In this document: piece after piece, positions 1 through 8,447 of the stretch | Numbering within the stretch: the first letter of the stretch is position 1 | How the letters are laid out: each line of letters begins with the position of its first letter | NCBI RefSeq assembly: GCF_021502655.1 | Contig: NZ_JAKFFT010000001.1 | Coordinates: 1-64,000, forward strand | DNA: 64,000 nt | DNA from: Dyadobacter sp. CY347 | Lineage (GTDB): Bacteria > Bacteroidota > Bacteroidia > Cytophagales > Spirosomataceae | Reading direction: 5' to 3' | Made by a program: the position numbers and the translations under genes | The notes under the pieces: model-generated | What the model was told of the DNA's origin: nothing | The model's input: the letters and a program-made list of their open reading frames with translations, nothing else | Databases searched by the model: none

Positions 1-10
1 ACAAAGACCT

Positions 11-123
11 TGTTGGTGACTATTGGCCTGGTGTTCACCTCTTCCCATCCCGAACAGAGAAGTTAAGCCCAGAACCGCCGATGATACTTGGATCAAACCT
101 GGTAAAGTAGGTAGTCGCCACAA
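11..123 (+). rRNA. rrf: 5S ribosomal RNA
   Basis: The stretch carries the conserved 5S core (CCCATCCCGAACAGAGAAGTTAAG, seen in two parts near 45-68) and the closing GGTAAAGTAGGTAGTCGCC segment. The 5' end (TTGGTGACT) pairs with the 3' end (AGTCGCCACAA) to give helix I. Its length of about 113 nt is normal. It sits at the left edge, so it is presumably the last gene of an rrn operon whose 16S/23S genes lie outside the window. The exact termini are uncertain by a few bases. Confidence 0.95.
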
Positions 124-131
124 TACCTTTA

Positions 132-161
132 AAAGCCTCACAGAAATGGGAGGCTTTTTTT
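132..161 (+). terminator. Intrinsic terminator after 5S rRNA
   Basis: An AAAGCCTC / GAGGCTTT stem with a short loop is followed by a run of T residues directly downstream of the 5S gene. This is the expected end of the rrn operon. Confidence 0.85.
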
Positions 162-245
162 GTGCCTGAAAGATTATGGTTAATGGGATGACAGCACTCC
201 TGCATACAAAAAAATTCCATCTAAGTCAAAAGAATGTCAAATGTC

Positions 246-1322
246 TCAGCCCACGAGCGCGACGCTTTTCCCCAGATATTTACCATATTTCTTAGTAGCC
301 GCTGAGATAGACTTGATTTGCGCTTTGCTGATTTTTTCGAACGGGATTATTTCTATCTCGACCCTATCTTTCTTCAAAATGCGTTTCCATAGGCCTATAA
401 CTTTTCCATCGACAACGATTGTAGGCATAAACATCCCATTGTTTCCGGGAACGATCCTGTCTGCGTATTCTGCCGCCAGAATAGGCGTTCTGTCTGTGTA
501 GCCGAGCATGTATTCGTCGAAGCCTGGCAGGAGAAAAGTTGATGGGATTGTGTGCATTTCTGGATGATCAGCACCGGTCCAATACTTTTTGCCGCCAGCT
601 TCAATCATTTCCAGAACAGACGTAACGGAATTCAGGCATTCGCGCGCATCGGAAATCTTCAAGCCCGACCACCAAACAAAATCATTCAGCGTAGCTGGTC
701 CGTGGCTTTTAAAATAACGCAGTGCTAACTCTGCTAATGCTTCTTTCCCTTCCAGATTCTTAGAAACCGGAACCCAATCGTCAAGTAACACATATGTAGG
801 CTGTTTTTCATTGTGCACACCGTGGCATAGAACCTGCTTTTGGGCGAGATAATTAATGATATGCATGCCACGCTGTCCTGCCGTCGCAATACCCGCGTGC
901 TCTAAAATGGCATATACTTCGTTTCGCATCAGCTGCTTTCCACCACTCAGAGCGTTGACGAGCAGATCATGACTTCTATTGAATGCTGCTTCATCTAATT
1001 CCAATTGCCGGTGTCTGCTCGCTGATCCGGCGATAATCCTGGGCGTGAGTAATTTGAGTAACCACCTAACATCGTCAGCAGCTACGAAATGCAAAGTTCC
1101 GCGCATAGGCCAGGTTCTTATGATTGCTTTTCGGGCAATGGCATTGTCAATGTCTGACTGCGTACCGTGTGGAAGACGCAAGCCAAGCGACCATTTCGCG
1201 CCGGCATAGTCCTGCGCCTGTATAGCACCCATCCAGGTCACAACTTGTTCCGGTGTGCTTGACGGATTATCGGAAATTTGTTGATTGTAAAGGCGCAGTA
1301 ATATGATTTCAGTGATGGTCAT
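246..1322 (-). CDS. AlkZ/YcaQ-like winged-helix DNA glycosylase (HTH_42 family)
   Basis: 358 aa in the winged-helix DNA-binding family (HTH_42, PF06224), whose studied members AlkZ and YcaQ remove bulky or crosslinked alkylated bases from DNA. The N-terminal segment around residues 30-45 has WMGAIQAQDYAGAKW, containing a Q-A-Q triplet (Q35, Q37) at the place where Streptomyces AlkZ has its catalytic Q-x-Q; E. coli YcaQ has Q-x-D there. A second family signature, RTWPMRGTLHFV, follows at about residues 70-81. The start was set at the ATG at 1322 (MTITEII...), because the longer frame to 1388 would run into the 3' end of ispD. It may be transcribed with ispD and queA (same strand, short gaps). 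The family call is firm; the exact substrate is inferred. Confidence 0.85.
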   Translation of the reverse strand: MTITEIILLRLYNQQISDNPSSTPEQVVTWMGAIQAQDYAGAKWSLGLRLPHGTQSDIDNAIARKAIIRTWPMRGTLHFVAADDVRWLLKLLTPRIIAGSASRHRQLELDEAAFNRSHDLLVNALSGGKQLMRNEVYAILEHAGIATAGQRGMHIINYLAQKQVLCHGVHNEKQPTYVLLDDWVPVSKNLEGKEALAELALRYFKSHGPATLNDFVWWSGLKISDARECLNSVTSVLEMIEAGGKKYWTGADHPEMHTIPSTFLLPGFDEYMLGYTDRTPILAAEYADRIVPGNNGMFMPTIVVDGKVIGLWKRILKKDRVEIEIIPFEKISKAQIKSISAATKKYGKYLGKSVALVG

Positions 1323-1366
1323 ATCAGGGGTTATTAGAAAGAAAAGATCCCCATAATTTAATGCTT

Positions 1367-2032
1367 TTACAGATATATTTCCGCCCACCGCAGATCTTCC
1401 GGTGTTGTAATTTTTATATTTTCATAAGCGCCCGGAATCAGGTGAATGGGGTAACCGGCTGCTTCCAAAACACTGGCACAATCTGTGAATCGATCATTAT
1501 AGTCTGCTGCAAAAGCATTCTGCATCCAGGCAAGGCGGAATGTCTGCGGGGTTTGGATCAATTGAAATGCGGATCTGTCCAGAGCCAGATTTTTTCCACT
1601 TTCTTCTAGTTTTCTGATCGAATCTTTGAGCGACACGCTGGTAACCGCGCTGCCTTGTTCTGCTGCTTTTACAAAACTGGCGGCGATGATTTCTTTGCTG
1701 ATGACCGGCCTCACACCATCATGCACCGCCACCAGGCCATCCTGATCCTGAATGCTGTTAAGCCCATTTTTGACAGATGCAAAACGTGAATCACCGCCTG
1801 CAATTAATGTGTATGTAGTATTAAATGAATGTTCCGCACAGAGTTGCTTCCAGAATACCATTTGATCATCAGGAAGGATCAGGATGATCTTTAATGCGTC
1901 GGAATAATTCCTAAATGCATTTATGGTGTGCATGAGGATTGGCAGACCGTTGATCTTTAAAAACTGTTTTGGAATATCACTTTTCATGCGATTTCCACTT
2001 CCCCCGGCAACTATAATGGCATATTCTTGCAT
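1367..2032 (-). CDS. ispD: 2-C-methyl-D-erythritol 4-phosphate cytidylyltransferase
   Basis: 221 aa, normal for IspD. It converts MEP plus CTP to CDP-methylerythritol in the non-mevalonate isoprenoid pathway, in the cytoplasm. The nucleotidyltransferase signature AIIVAGGSGNRM with the following K-x-QFL is at residues 5-25, and the family motif VHDGVRP is near the middle. Two ATG starts are possible (2041 and 2032). The second puts the catalytic loop at the usual distance from the N-terminus. It lies 84 bp downstream of queA and 44 bp upstream of the AlkZ-like gene, so co-transcription is plausible. Confidence 0.92.
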   Translation of the reverse strand: MQEYAIIVAGGSGNRMKSDIPKQFLKINGLPILMHTINAFRNYSDALKIILILPDDQMVFWKQLCAEHSFNTTYTLIAGGDSRFASVKNGLNSIQDQDGLVAVHDGVRPVISKEIIAASFVKAAEQGSAVTSVSLKDSIRKLEESGKNLALDRSAFQLIQTPQTFRLAWMQNAFAADYNDRFTDCASVLEAAGYPIHLIPGAYENIKITTPEDLRWAEIYL

Positions 2033-2116
2033 AACAATCATAAAAAAATGGTCATTTATGTATCAGGAAATCAAATCCTTGACCACAAATGACCATCTTG
2101 AATATTTATTTAAACC

Positions 2117-3166
2117 TTAAATTATCAGCATTGCGTCGCCGTAGGTGAAAAACTTATATTTTTCCTTGATAGCAAGATCATAAGCTTTCATAACCAGATC
2201 AAAACCCCCGAATGCACAAGCAGACATCAATAGTATGGACTCAGGAAGCTGGAAATTTGATAACAATGCAGTGGCAATTTTAAAGTCATAAGGTGGGAAT
2301 ACAAACCTATCGGTCCAGCCTTCCACTGCTTTCAAATGTCCGCTTGCCGAAACAGAAGATTCAACAGCCTTCAATGATGTTGTACCAACCGCGCAAATGC
2401 GCTTTTTGTTATCAATAGCCGCGTTTACAATGTCTGCGCTGCTTTGTGTAATCCTGTAATTTTCGGAATCGGTCTTGTGTTTTGTCAGGTCTTCCACGTC
2501 CACAGTACGGAATGTTCCGAGACCAACGTGCAATGTTACCGGAGCAAAATTAACGCCTTTAATTTCCAGGCGCTTCATGATTGCCTTCGTAAAGTGCATG
2601 CCAGCCGTAGGAGCTGCAACTGCGCCAACATGTTCGGCAAAAATTGTCTGAAAACGCTCTCTATCAGACGTTTCCACTTTACGTCTTGAAATAATTTCCG
2701 GAGGAAGCGGCGTTTCACCTAACTCATCAACCAGTTTCATAAACGCATCATTGTCGCCGTCGTACAGGAAGCGGATGGTGCGACCACGAGAAGTTGTATT
2801 GTCAATAACCTCAGCAACCAGGTCGCTATCTCCAAAATAAAGCTTGTTACCAACACGAATTTTACGGGCAGGATCTACCAAAACGTCCCAAAGACGCATT
2901 TCACGGTTCAGTTCGCGTAAGAGGAAAACTTCGATTTTCGCACCTGTTTTTTCCTTCTGGCCGTACAAGCGGGCCGGAAAAACTTTTGTATCATTGATGG
3001 CCATTACATCCCCATCATCAAAATAATTGATAAGGTCTGCAAAGGTTTTATGTTCAATTTCTCCTGTTTTACGATGTACAACCATAAGACGGGATTCGCC
3101 GCGGTCTGAAGGATGAAGTGCAATTAAACTCTGGGGAAGATCAAACTTAAATTCGGATAGCTTCAT
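2117..3166 (-). CDS. queA: tRNA preQ1(34) S-adenosylmethionine ribosyltransferase-isomerase
   Basis: 349 aa, full length. QueA transfers the ribosyl part of SAM to preQ1 in tRNA to make epoxyqueuosine. Diagnostic stretches are the N-terminal [20 protein letters not shown], the [15 protein letters not shown] segment, and PTAGMHFT followed by THVGLGTF-like [10 protein letters not shown]. It starts with ATG at 3166 and is preceded by about 190 bp without a gene. That gap holds a good -7 promoter match far upstream (3316-3323). No other queuosine gene is in the window. Confidence 0.96.
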   Translation of the reverse strand: MKLSEFKFDLPQSLIALHPSDRGESRLMVVHRKTGEIEHKTFADLINYFDDGDVMAINDTKVFPARLYGQKEKTGAKIEVFLLRELNREMRLWDVLVDPARKIRVGNKLYFGDSDLVAEVIDNTTSRGRTIRFLYDGDNDAFMKLVDELGETPLPPEIISRRKVETSDRERFQTIFAEHVGAVAAPTAGMHFTKAIMKRLEIKGVNFAPVTLHVGLGTFRTVDVEDLTKHKTDSENYRITQSSADIVNAAIDNKKRICAVGTTSLKAVESSVSASGHLKAVEGWTDRFVFPPYDFKIATALLSNFQLPESILLMSACAFGGFDLVMKAYDLAIKEKYKFFTYGDAMLII

Positions 3167-3315
3167 AGCTGAATATTCTGTGAATTTCTTTAGTCGTGAG
3201 CCAATAAGGCAATCGTGTACATCTTATGAAAGAAATGTTGAGGGCTGGATTACTTGCATAGTTATTCCAAATTCTGTAATTTTTATGCAACCAACATTCC
3301 AAAAAATTAAGACCG

Positions 3316-3323
3316 CAAAAGTA
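3316..3323 (-). promoter_or_regulatory. Putative -7 element upstream of queA
   Basis: Read on the minus strand this is TACTTTTG followed by C, an exact match to the Bacteroidota -7 consensus TAnnTTTG. CTTG, three of four bases of the -33 TTTG box, lies 20 bp further upstream. The predicted leader to the queA ATG is about 145 nt. This is a consensus match only. Confidence 0.4.
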
Positions 3324-3358
3324 GGCAATTTCCCGGCAAAATGCAAGAATGTAGCCGC

Positions 3359-4864
3359 TTAAAGATTGCGCATGCGGCGGAGCTTCCAGGGAGAAGCTTT
3401 TTTATTTTCAGAAGTATTGCTAAGTCCATCATTTGACGCAGCTTTTTTTAATAAATGCGCGCTGATGATGGCTGCTAATTGGGAAGATTCGTTGTCGATT
3501 TCTTCAACCAACATGTTGGGATGGAAATCATTGGTTACAAAATTCGTATCAAAATCTCCTAATCTGAATGCCGGGTGTTTCATCACGAATTTGCAAAAAG
3601 GCAGCGTCGTCTGTACGCCGGAAATCTGATATTCGTCAATAGCGCGGATCATTTTCTGAATGGTTTCTTCACGGTCAGCACCGTAAGTGATCAGCTTCGC
3701 GATCATAGGGTCATAATAGATCGGAATGTCCATCCCCTGTTCAAACCCGTCATCAACCCTGACCCCATTTCCCGCGGGTTTTATGTATGTATGTAATGTT
3801 CCCACGTCCGGAAGAAAATTATTGGTGGCGTCTTCCGCATAAACGCGCACTTCTATTGCATGGCCTTTGATCGCAAGGTCGGTTTGTGTCAATGTCAAAG
3901 GTTTTCCTTCCGCTATAAAGATCATTTGTTTTACCAAATCAACACCCGTAATCTGTTCTGTTACAGGATGCTCCACTTGGAGACGCGTGTTCATTTCCAG
4001 AAAATAGAATTTTCCCTGTTCGTCCAAAATGAACTCAACTGTCCCGGCTCCATAATATCCGCATGACCGGGCCACATCAATGGCACAGCGGCCCATTTCT
4101 ACCCTCGTTTCATTTGAAATTGAAATAGATGGCGCTTCTTCGACTACTTTCTGGTGTCGGCGCTGAATGGAGCATTCGCGTTCAAACAAATGGATAATGT
4201 TGCCATGCTGATCGCCTAAAATTTGAATTTCAATGTGTTTGGGGGAAGTAATGTATTTTTCGATAAATACGGAGCCATCACCAAAAGAAGTTTGCGCTTC
4301 GCTAACGGCCCGGTCCATTTGTTCGTCGAAATCACTTTCATTGTCAACCACCCGCATGCCTTTTCCGCCGCCGCCCGCAGAAGCTTTGATAAGGATCGGA
4401 TAGCCTATTTCCCTTGCTCTGGTTTTAGCCTCTGTGCGGTCGGTTATGGCCGTTTCCGTGCCAGGCACCATTGGAATGTTATACTGACTGGCTGCCTGCT
4501 TAGCGGCCAGCTTACTGCCCATAATCTCAATGGCTTCTGACGATGGCCCGATGAAAATGAGGCCTGCTTCTTGCACCAGTTTGGCAAAGCCGGCATTTTC
4601 GGACAAAAAACCGTAACCAGGATGAATCGCATCAACATTCAGATCCTTACAAACCTGAATGATTTTGTCACCTCTCAAATAGGATTCCGAAGACGAGGGA
4701 GGCCCAATGCATACGGCCTCATCCGCATAACGCACGTGAGGTGACTTCCTGTCGGCCTCGCTAAAAATGGCAACCGTCGCAATGTTCATTTCTCTAGCCG
4801 TACGCATAATGCGCAATGCAATCTCGCCACGATTGGCAACCAGTATTTTTTTGATTGATGACAT
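3359..4864 (-). CDS. accC: Biotin carboxylase subunit of acetyl-/acyl-CoA carboxylase
   Basis: 501 aa biotin carboxylase: ATP-dependent carboxylation of biotin on a carrier protein. N-terminal domain with ILVANRGEIALRI at 7-19, ATP-grasp glycine loop ASAGGGGKGM at 161-170, ECSIQRRHQKVVEEAPS around 230-246, and MNTRLQVEHPVTE at 291-303. It is about 50 residues longer than the E. coli enzyme. The extra C-terminus is basic and low in complexity and ends in KLRRMRNL. Neither accB nor a carboxyltransferase gene is adjacent, so the partner (acetyl- or propionyl-CoA carboxylase) cannot be told from context. It is divergent from the gene at 5118. Confidence 0.92.
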   Translation of the reverse strand: MSSIKKILVANRGEIALRIMRTAREMNIATVAIFSEADRKSPHVRYADEAVCIGPPSSSESYLRGDKIIQVCKDLNVDAIHPGYGFLSENAGFAKLVQEAGLIFIGPSSEAIEIMGSKLAAKQAASQYNIPMVPGTETAITDRTEAKTRAREIGYPILIKASAGGGGKGMRVVDNESDFDEQMDRAVSEAQTSFGDGSVFIEKYITSPKHIEIQILGDQHGNIIHLFERECSIQRRHQKVVEEAPSISISNETRVEMGRCAIDVARSCGYYGAGTVEFILDEQGKFYFLEMNTRLQVEHPVTEQITGVDLVKQMIFIAEGKPLTLTQTDLAIKGHAIEVRVYAEDATNNFLPDVGTLHTYIKPAGNGVRVDDGFEQGMDIPIYYDPMIAKLITYGADREETIQKMIRAIDEYQISGVQTTLPFCKFVMKHPAFRLGDFDTNFVTNDFHPNMLVEEIDNESSQLAAIISAHLLKKAASNDGLSNTSENKKASPWKLRRMRNL

Positions 4865-5057
4865 TCAGATAGAAAGGATTATTGCAACCAATATTCGTAA
4901 GATAACAAAAGCATTCTTCAATAGTTAAGCCCGGATTTTTTATTTGGTGGGAGGATACCCGATTTTCTAATGTTAGTTAAAGCATGATTTTTGTTATTTT
5001 ACTAAATTACAAGCAGGCCTAAGCCGTGGATTGTATTAAAGTAAGCGCAAATTTTGT

Positions 5058-5065
5058 TAATTTTG
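5058..5065 (+). promoter_or_regulatory. Putative -7 element for the alpha-oxoamine synthase gene
   Basis: TAATTTTG followed by C is an exact TAnnTTTG match, 52 bp upstream of the GTG start at 5118, in the 253-bp divergent gap with accC. No clear -33 TTTG is at the ideal distance (a TTG is at 5031-5033, somewhat too far). Confidence 0.35.
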
Positions 5066-5117
5066 CATTTATCTAACATTTTTGTATCAATTGGTTACCC
5101 ACATAAAATAAAAGCGA

Positions 5118-6389
5118 GTGGATATTTTTGAGAAATTACGCAACAACTCTGGTCCTATCGGGACGCCGGCCAAAATGCTGAACAGCCACCATTATTTTTC
5201 TTTCCCAATGCTGGAAGGAGAGCTGGGGCCGCGCATGAGATTTATGGGCCGTGAGGTGTTAAATTGGAGCTTGAACAATTATTTGGGGTTGGCTAACCAT
5301 CCGGAAATCAGGCAAGCTGATACGGAAGCAACTGCGAAATGGGGGCTTGCCTATCCAATGGGAGCCAGAATGATGTCGGGAAATTCAATGCTCCACGAGA
5401 CTTTCGAGAAAGAGCTTGCAGAGTTTGTAGGCAAGAAAGATGCATTCCTACTGAATTACGGATATCAGGGCGTGATGTCGGCGATTGAATGTATATGCGA
5501 TCACCGCGACGTCATTGTTTACGATGCCGAATCGCACGCCTGTCTGATCGACGGAATTCGCTTGCACAAAGCCAAATTGGGTGAATACTACAAGTTCAAC
5601 CATAATGATATGGTTAGCCTTGAAAAGAACCTGATCCGTGCTACAAAACTGGCTAACGAAAAAGGCGGCGGTGTGCTTGTCATTACCGAGGGCGTTTTTG
5701 GGATGTCTGGTAAAGTGGGCGATTTGAAAGCGATTGTGGAGTTGAAGAAGAAATACGATTTCCGTCTGCTCGTTGATGATGCGCATGGCTTTGGTACAAT
5801 GGGTGAAACCGGCGCAGGGGTAGGAGAGCTTTTGGGCGTTCAAAAGGACGTTGATCTGTACTTTTCAACGTTTGCCAAATCAATGGCGGCCATTGGCGGT
5901 TTCATCGCTTCGGACGATCCCGAGATCATTATGTTCCTCAAATACAACATGCGGTCGCAAACCTACGCGAAGGCGCTTCCGATGCCATATGTCGAAGGCT
6001 GCCGCAAGCGTCTTGAAATGATCAAGACAATGCCAGAGCTCCGTGCGAAACTTTGGGAAAATGTGAAGGCTATGCAGGACGGGTTGAGAGGACGAGGTTT
6101 TAACATTGGTGAAACAGAATCGCCGGTAACGCCAGTATTTCTTCACAGCGAAGGCGGCGTTCCGGAAGTAACGCGTATGGTGCGTGACCTGCGTGAGAAT
6201 ATGGGCGTATTCTGCTCGATCGTTGTTTATCCGGTGGTGCCGAAAGGTCAGATCATGCTGCGCATTATCCCAACTGCTGCGCATACTTTGGAGGATGTGG
6301 AATATACATTAAATGCGTTCACTACTTTGGCAGACAAACTGAAAAACAGGGTTTACCAGGTTGAGGACATTCAGGAGGTTATCGAGTAA
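5118..6389 (+). CDS. PLP-dependent alpha-oxoamine synthase (serine palmitoyltransferase / cysteate acyltransferase type)
   Basis: 423 aa, fold-type I PLP enzyme of the alpha-oxoamine synthase family (KBL, AONS, ALAS, SPT), which condense an amino acid with an acyl thioester with loss of CO2. Key residues: YLG near 55, SHACLIDG with H140 stacking on PLP, DDAHGFG at 220-226, and FSTFAKSMAAIGG with the Schiff-base lysine K254. The roughly 45-residue N-terminal extension rich in H/F/M is unlike KBL. No threonine dehydrogenase or biotin gene is nearby. In Bacteroidota such paralogues make sphingolipid or sulfonolipid bases, so SPT or cysteate acyltransferase is my favoured guess. The start is GTG; no ATG fits. 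A strong terminator follows. Confidence 0.85.
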   Translation: MDIFEKLRNNSGPIGTPAKMLNSHHYFSFPMLEGELGPRMRFMGREVLNWSLNNYLGLANHPEIRQADTEATAKWGLAYPMGARMMSGNSMLHETFEKELAEFVGKKDAFLLNYGYQGVMSAIECICDHRDVIVYDAESHACLIDGIRLHKAKLGEYYKFNHNDMVSLEKNLIRATKLANEKGGGVLVITEGVFGMSGKVGDLKAIVELKKKYDFRLLVDDAHGFGTMGETGAGVGELLGVQKDVDLYFSTFAKSMAAIGGFIASDDPEIIMFLKYNMRSQTYAKALPMPYVEGCRKRLEMIKTMPELRAKLWENVKAMQDGLRGRGFNIGETESPVTPVFLHSEGGVPEVTRMVRDLRENMGVFCSIVVYPVVPKGQIMLRIIPTAAHTLEDVEYTLNAFTTLADKLKNRVYQVEDIQEVIE

Positions 6390-6411
6390 AAATTGGCATA
6401 TTTCGCTTTCT

Positions 6412-6444
6412 GAGGGCTTTTTTCAAAAAAGCCCTCTTTTTTTT
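6412..6444 (+). terminator. Intrinsic terminator after the oxoamine synthase
   Basis: A perfect GAGGGCTTTTTT / AAAAAAGCCCTC hairpin with a tiny loop is followed by eight T residues, 23 bp after the stop codon. Confidence 0.92.
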
Positions 6445-6642
6445 GATTTTATTTTGAAATTTTAATAATTACTAATACGTTGATTTTAAGTTGATTAGAC
6501 GTTTGTAAATAATTAATTGCATTTTAGAAGTGTTTTTTTTTGTTTTTTGGGTTGCGGAAATGCTTTTAATTACTAAATTTCGGTCAAAACATGCGTTTTT
6601 AGCGTGTTAAAGGCATTTTGAAACTAAAAAACAAACACAAAC

Positions 6643-6822
6643 ATGGCAAGATTTGATGAAGTTAAAGATCTGATCCTTTCATTGGAAGGCGATTTCGATA
6701 AGTTTTATGACAAAGGCAACCAGGCAGCTGGAACACGTGTTCGTAAAGGAATGCAAGACCTTAAAACATTGGCTCAGGACATCCGTGCCGAAGTTCAAAA
6801 TAAGAAGAACACTGCAGAGTAA
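6643..6822 (+). CDS. Histone H1-like (HC1 type) small DNA-associated protein
   Basis: 59 aa, beginning MARFDEVKDLILSLEGDFDK and ending NKKNTAE. The pattern FYDKGNQAAGTRVRKGMQDLKTL is typical of the short 'histone H1-like' proteins found throughout Bacteroidota, which are thought to act in nucleoid organisation. It is a single helical, lysine-rich protein without transmembrane or signal features. The ATG at 6643 is preceded by an A-rich, SD-free leader, and a 250-bp AT-rich region upstream probably holds its promoter. A convergent terminator follows 22 bp after the stop. The family call is by recognition; a DNA-binding role is known only by similarity. Confidence 0.88.
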   Translation: MARFDEVKDLILSLEGDFDKFYDKGNQAAGTRVRKGMQDLKTLAQDIRAEVQNKKNTAE

Positions 6823-6844
6823 TCTGAAACGAATAAATGATATG

Positions 6845-6873
6845 AAAGCCCGGGCATCCTTGTCCGGGCTTTT
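6845..6873. terminator. Bidirectional terminator between histone-like gene and MaoC gene
   Basis: An AAAGCCCGG / CCGGGCTTT stem (9 bp) around a 10-nt loop has T-rich flanks on both strands. It sits between two convergent genes and is only a few bases from the MaoC stop codon. Confidence 0.85.
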
Positions 6874-6878
6874 GTCTT

Positions 6879-7292
6879 TTAGAACTTCTCCGTATTGATC
6901 ATTGTAGCCACACCACGGGTTACCACTTTCCTGGTTGCCACATCCACGATCTCGGTTGAGATTTCAGCAATGTGTTTTTCGGCATTGATGGTTTTGATCG
7001 TAAAAACCGCTTTGTAGTCCGTCTCAACGAACATAGGACGTAAAAATTCGAGTGTTTGTTTCAGATAAATGGATCCAAAACCCGGAAATTGCGTCCCCAG
7101 CACTTTTGTAAAAATGGTAGCGCCCAGCATGCCGTGAATGATGGGTTTTTTGAAAGAGGTCGTTGCAGCATATTCCGCATCCAGGTGAATGGGGTTATTG
7201 TCACCGGTAAGGTCTGCAAAACGCTGAACTTCTTCCTGGGTCAGGTGAAATGGCTGTTCGAAACTACTATCAACAACAGGTTCAATATTCAT
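6879..7292 (-). CDS. MaoC-like hotdog dehydratase
   Basis: 137 aa single hotdog domain. The MaoC/(R)-enoyl-CoA hydratase signature FADLTGDNNPIHLDAEYA is at residues 25-42, with catalytic D31 and H36, followed by IIHGMLGA. This family hydrates trans-2-enoyl-CoA or -ACP, for example in fatty acid or PHA-related metabolism. It stands alone on the minus strand between hpf and a terminator. The natural substrate cannot be read from context. Confidence 0.88.
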   Translation of the reverse strand: MNIEPVVDSSFEQPFHLTQEEVQRFADLTGDNNPIHLDAEYAATTSFKKPIIHGMLGATIFTKVLGTQFPGFGSIYLKQTLEFLRPMFVETDYKAVFTIKTINAEKHIAEISTEIVDVATRKVVTRGVATMINTEKF

Positions 7293-7380
7293 AAAATCGC
7301 TTTTACATTAAGAAAAATCTAAATTCGCTCAATTATCCGATTGTTGCAAACAAACCGGTTTGCCCGAAAGGCCATAAAGC

Positions 7381-7415
7381 AAAAGAAGCCGTCCCGGTCC
7401 GGGGCGGCTTCTTTT
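7381..7415 (-). terminator. Terminator downstream of hpf
   Basis: A 15-bp hairpin AAAAGAAGCCGTCCC / GGGGCGGCTTCTTTT with a 5-nt loop. It has one G-U pair on the plus-strand reading and one A-C mismatch on the minus-strand reading. It lies 18 bp beyond the hpf stop codon, with T-rich flanks. Confidence 0.8.
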
Positions 7416-7432
7416 GCTCGTTATATATGTTC

Positions 7433-7810
7433 TTATTCTTCTGTTTCCTCCGTTATAAGCGTAACGCCGTCTTCTAATGCTACACCTTCAATAATCTTCG
7501 GTGCCCTGGCATTGTTACGTTTGTCTTTAAACTTTTTAACCTGCATTTTCAATGTATCTATCGCTAAATCAGTAGCTTCTTCGAACGTTGTCCCTTGCTC
7601 TCTCACAAACATGGTTCCTCCCGGAACATAAAGCTTAACTTCAAGAAGTTTGGTCTGTAACTTGGCATTGTCACTTTTATCCAATTTCAAAAACACCTCT
7701 CCGCTAGTGATCCGGTCATAAAATGTATCAAGTTTATCTAGCTTTTGTTGAATGAAGCTCAACAACTTAGGATCGGCGTCAAAATGAATTGCTTGCATTT
7801 GCAGTCTCAT
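7433..7810 (-). CDS. hpf: Ribosome hibernation-promoting factor (short HPF/RaiA family)
   Basis: 125 aa, short form of the HPF/YfiA family, which binds the 30S A/P sites in stationary phase and stops translation. N-terminus MRLQMQAIHFDADPKLLSFI followed by the beta-alpha fold with YDRI, KLLEVKLYVPGG and FVREQGTTFEEATDLAID. The start was chosen at the ATG at 7810 rather than the GTG two codons upstream. The last 25 residues are acidic (ends ITEETEE). There is no long C-terminal dimerisation domain. Confidence 0.92.
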   Translation of the reverse strand: MRLQMQAIHFDADPKLLSFIQQKLDKLDTFYDRITSGEVFLKLDKSDNAKLQTKLLEVKLYVPGGTMFVREQGTTFEEATDLAIDTLKMQVKKFKDKRNNARAPKIIEGVALEDGVTLITEETEE

Positions 7811-8038
7811 AAGCACTTTGTTTTAAGGTAAAACATATTTTTAAACCGTTCTATCAACATGTATGCCGGGGCCGCCAATACAAGTTTCAATCAACTCATC
7901 CCAATTTCAGAACTTTCCCCAAACACCATTTTTGATCTTAACGGTATATTAAATAAAGGGAAATAATAGGGTAATGTCAAGTAAACTGGGTTGTTTTTGA
8001 ATATATTTATTTTACCTCAACAGTGGGTATGTAAAGCC

Positions 8039-8341
8039 TCATGCTTCCTCCAAAAGTGTCCGAAAAGATACATATTGACCACTAAAAGTTGCGTGATGCC
8101 GCTCTTGCAGATCCGCCTGAAAATCGGTCTGGTAGGCAAGGAAATCTTCCATGGTGCGGAACGAAAACTGCGTGGTATAGGTCGAACCTTCGTTTTCTAT
8201 CTCGGTTAGCAAGCGCAAGAGTTTACATTCAAGCGGCAGTTTTGTAGCCAGGATTTCGGGGATGTGGACTGTCTTCATGTAATGCAGCCAATCCTTTTCT
8301 GCGGCGTAGCTGATGTTGACAGTAATGTTAAATATGATCAT
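8039..8341 (-). CDS. DUF4286 family protein
   Basis: 100 aa beginning MIIFNITVNISYAAEKDWLHYM. This matches the Bacteroidota-specific DUF4286 family (ferredoxin-like alpha+beta barrel appearance; strand-helix-strand pattern with STYTTQFSFRT in the middle). No function is established. The start was set at the ATG at 8341 because conserved family members begin with M-I-x-N-x-T. It is divergent from the membrane protein at 8448. Confidence 0.8.
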   Translation of the reverse strand: MIIFNITVNISYAAEKDWLHYMKTVHIPEILATKLPLECKLLRLLTEIENEGSTYTTQFSFRTMEDFLAYQTDFQADLQERHHATFSGQYVSFRTLLEEA

Positions 8342-8404
8342 GATATTTTTAATTATTAGGACTTTTTGTTGTGCAAATATCAAGCATAATGCCCGATTGA
8401 GCGT

Positions 8405-8412
8405 TACATTTG
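8405..8412 (+). promoter_or_regulatory. Putative -7 element for the four-TM protein gene
   Basis: TACATTTG followed by CA is an exact match to the Bacteroidota -7 box, 35 bp upstream of the ATG at 8448. No good -33 box is seen. Confidence 0.4.
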
Positions 8413-8447
8413 CATACTTTTACTTATTCACCATAAACTGATTTGAT

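Noticed and set aside
1323..1388. An upstream extension of the AlkZ-like glycosylase
   Set aside because: It overlaps the end of ispD, and the family N-terminus fits the ATG at 1322.
4865..5117. A tRNA or small RNA in the accC/oxoamine synthase gap
   Set aside because: No cloverleaf or terminator is present; the gap looks like a normal divergent promoter region.
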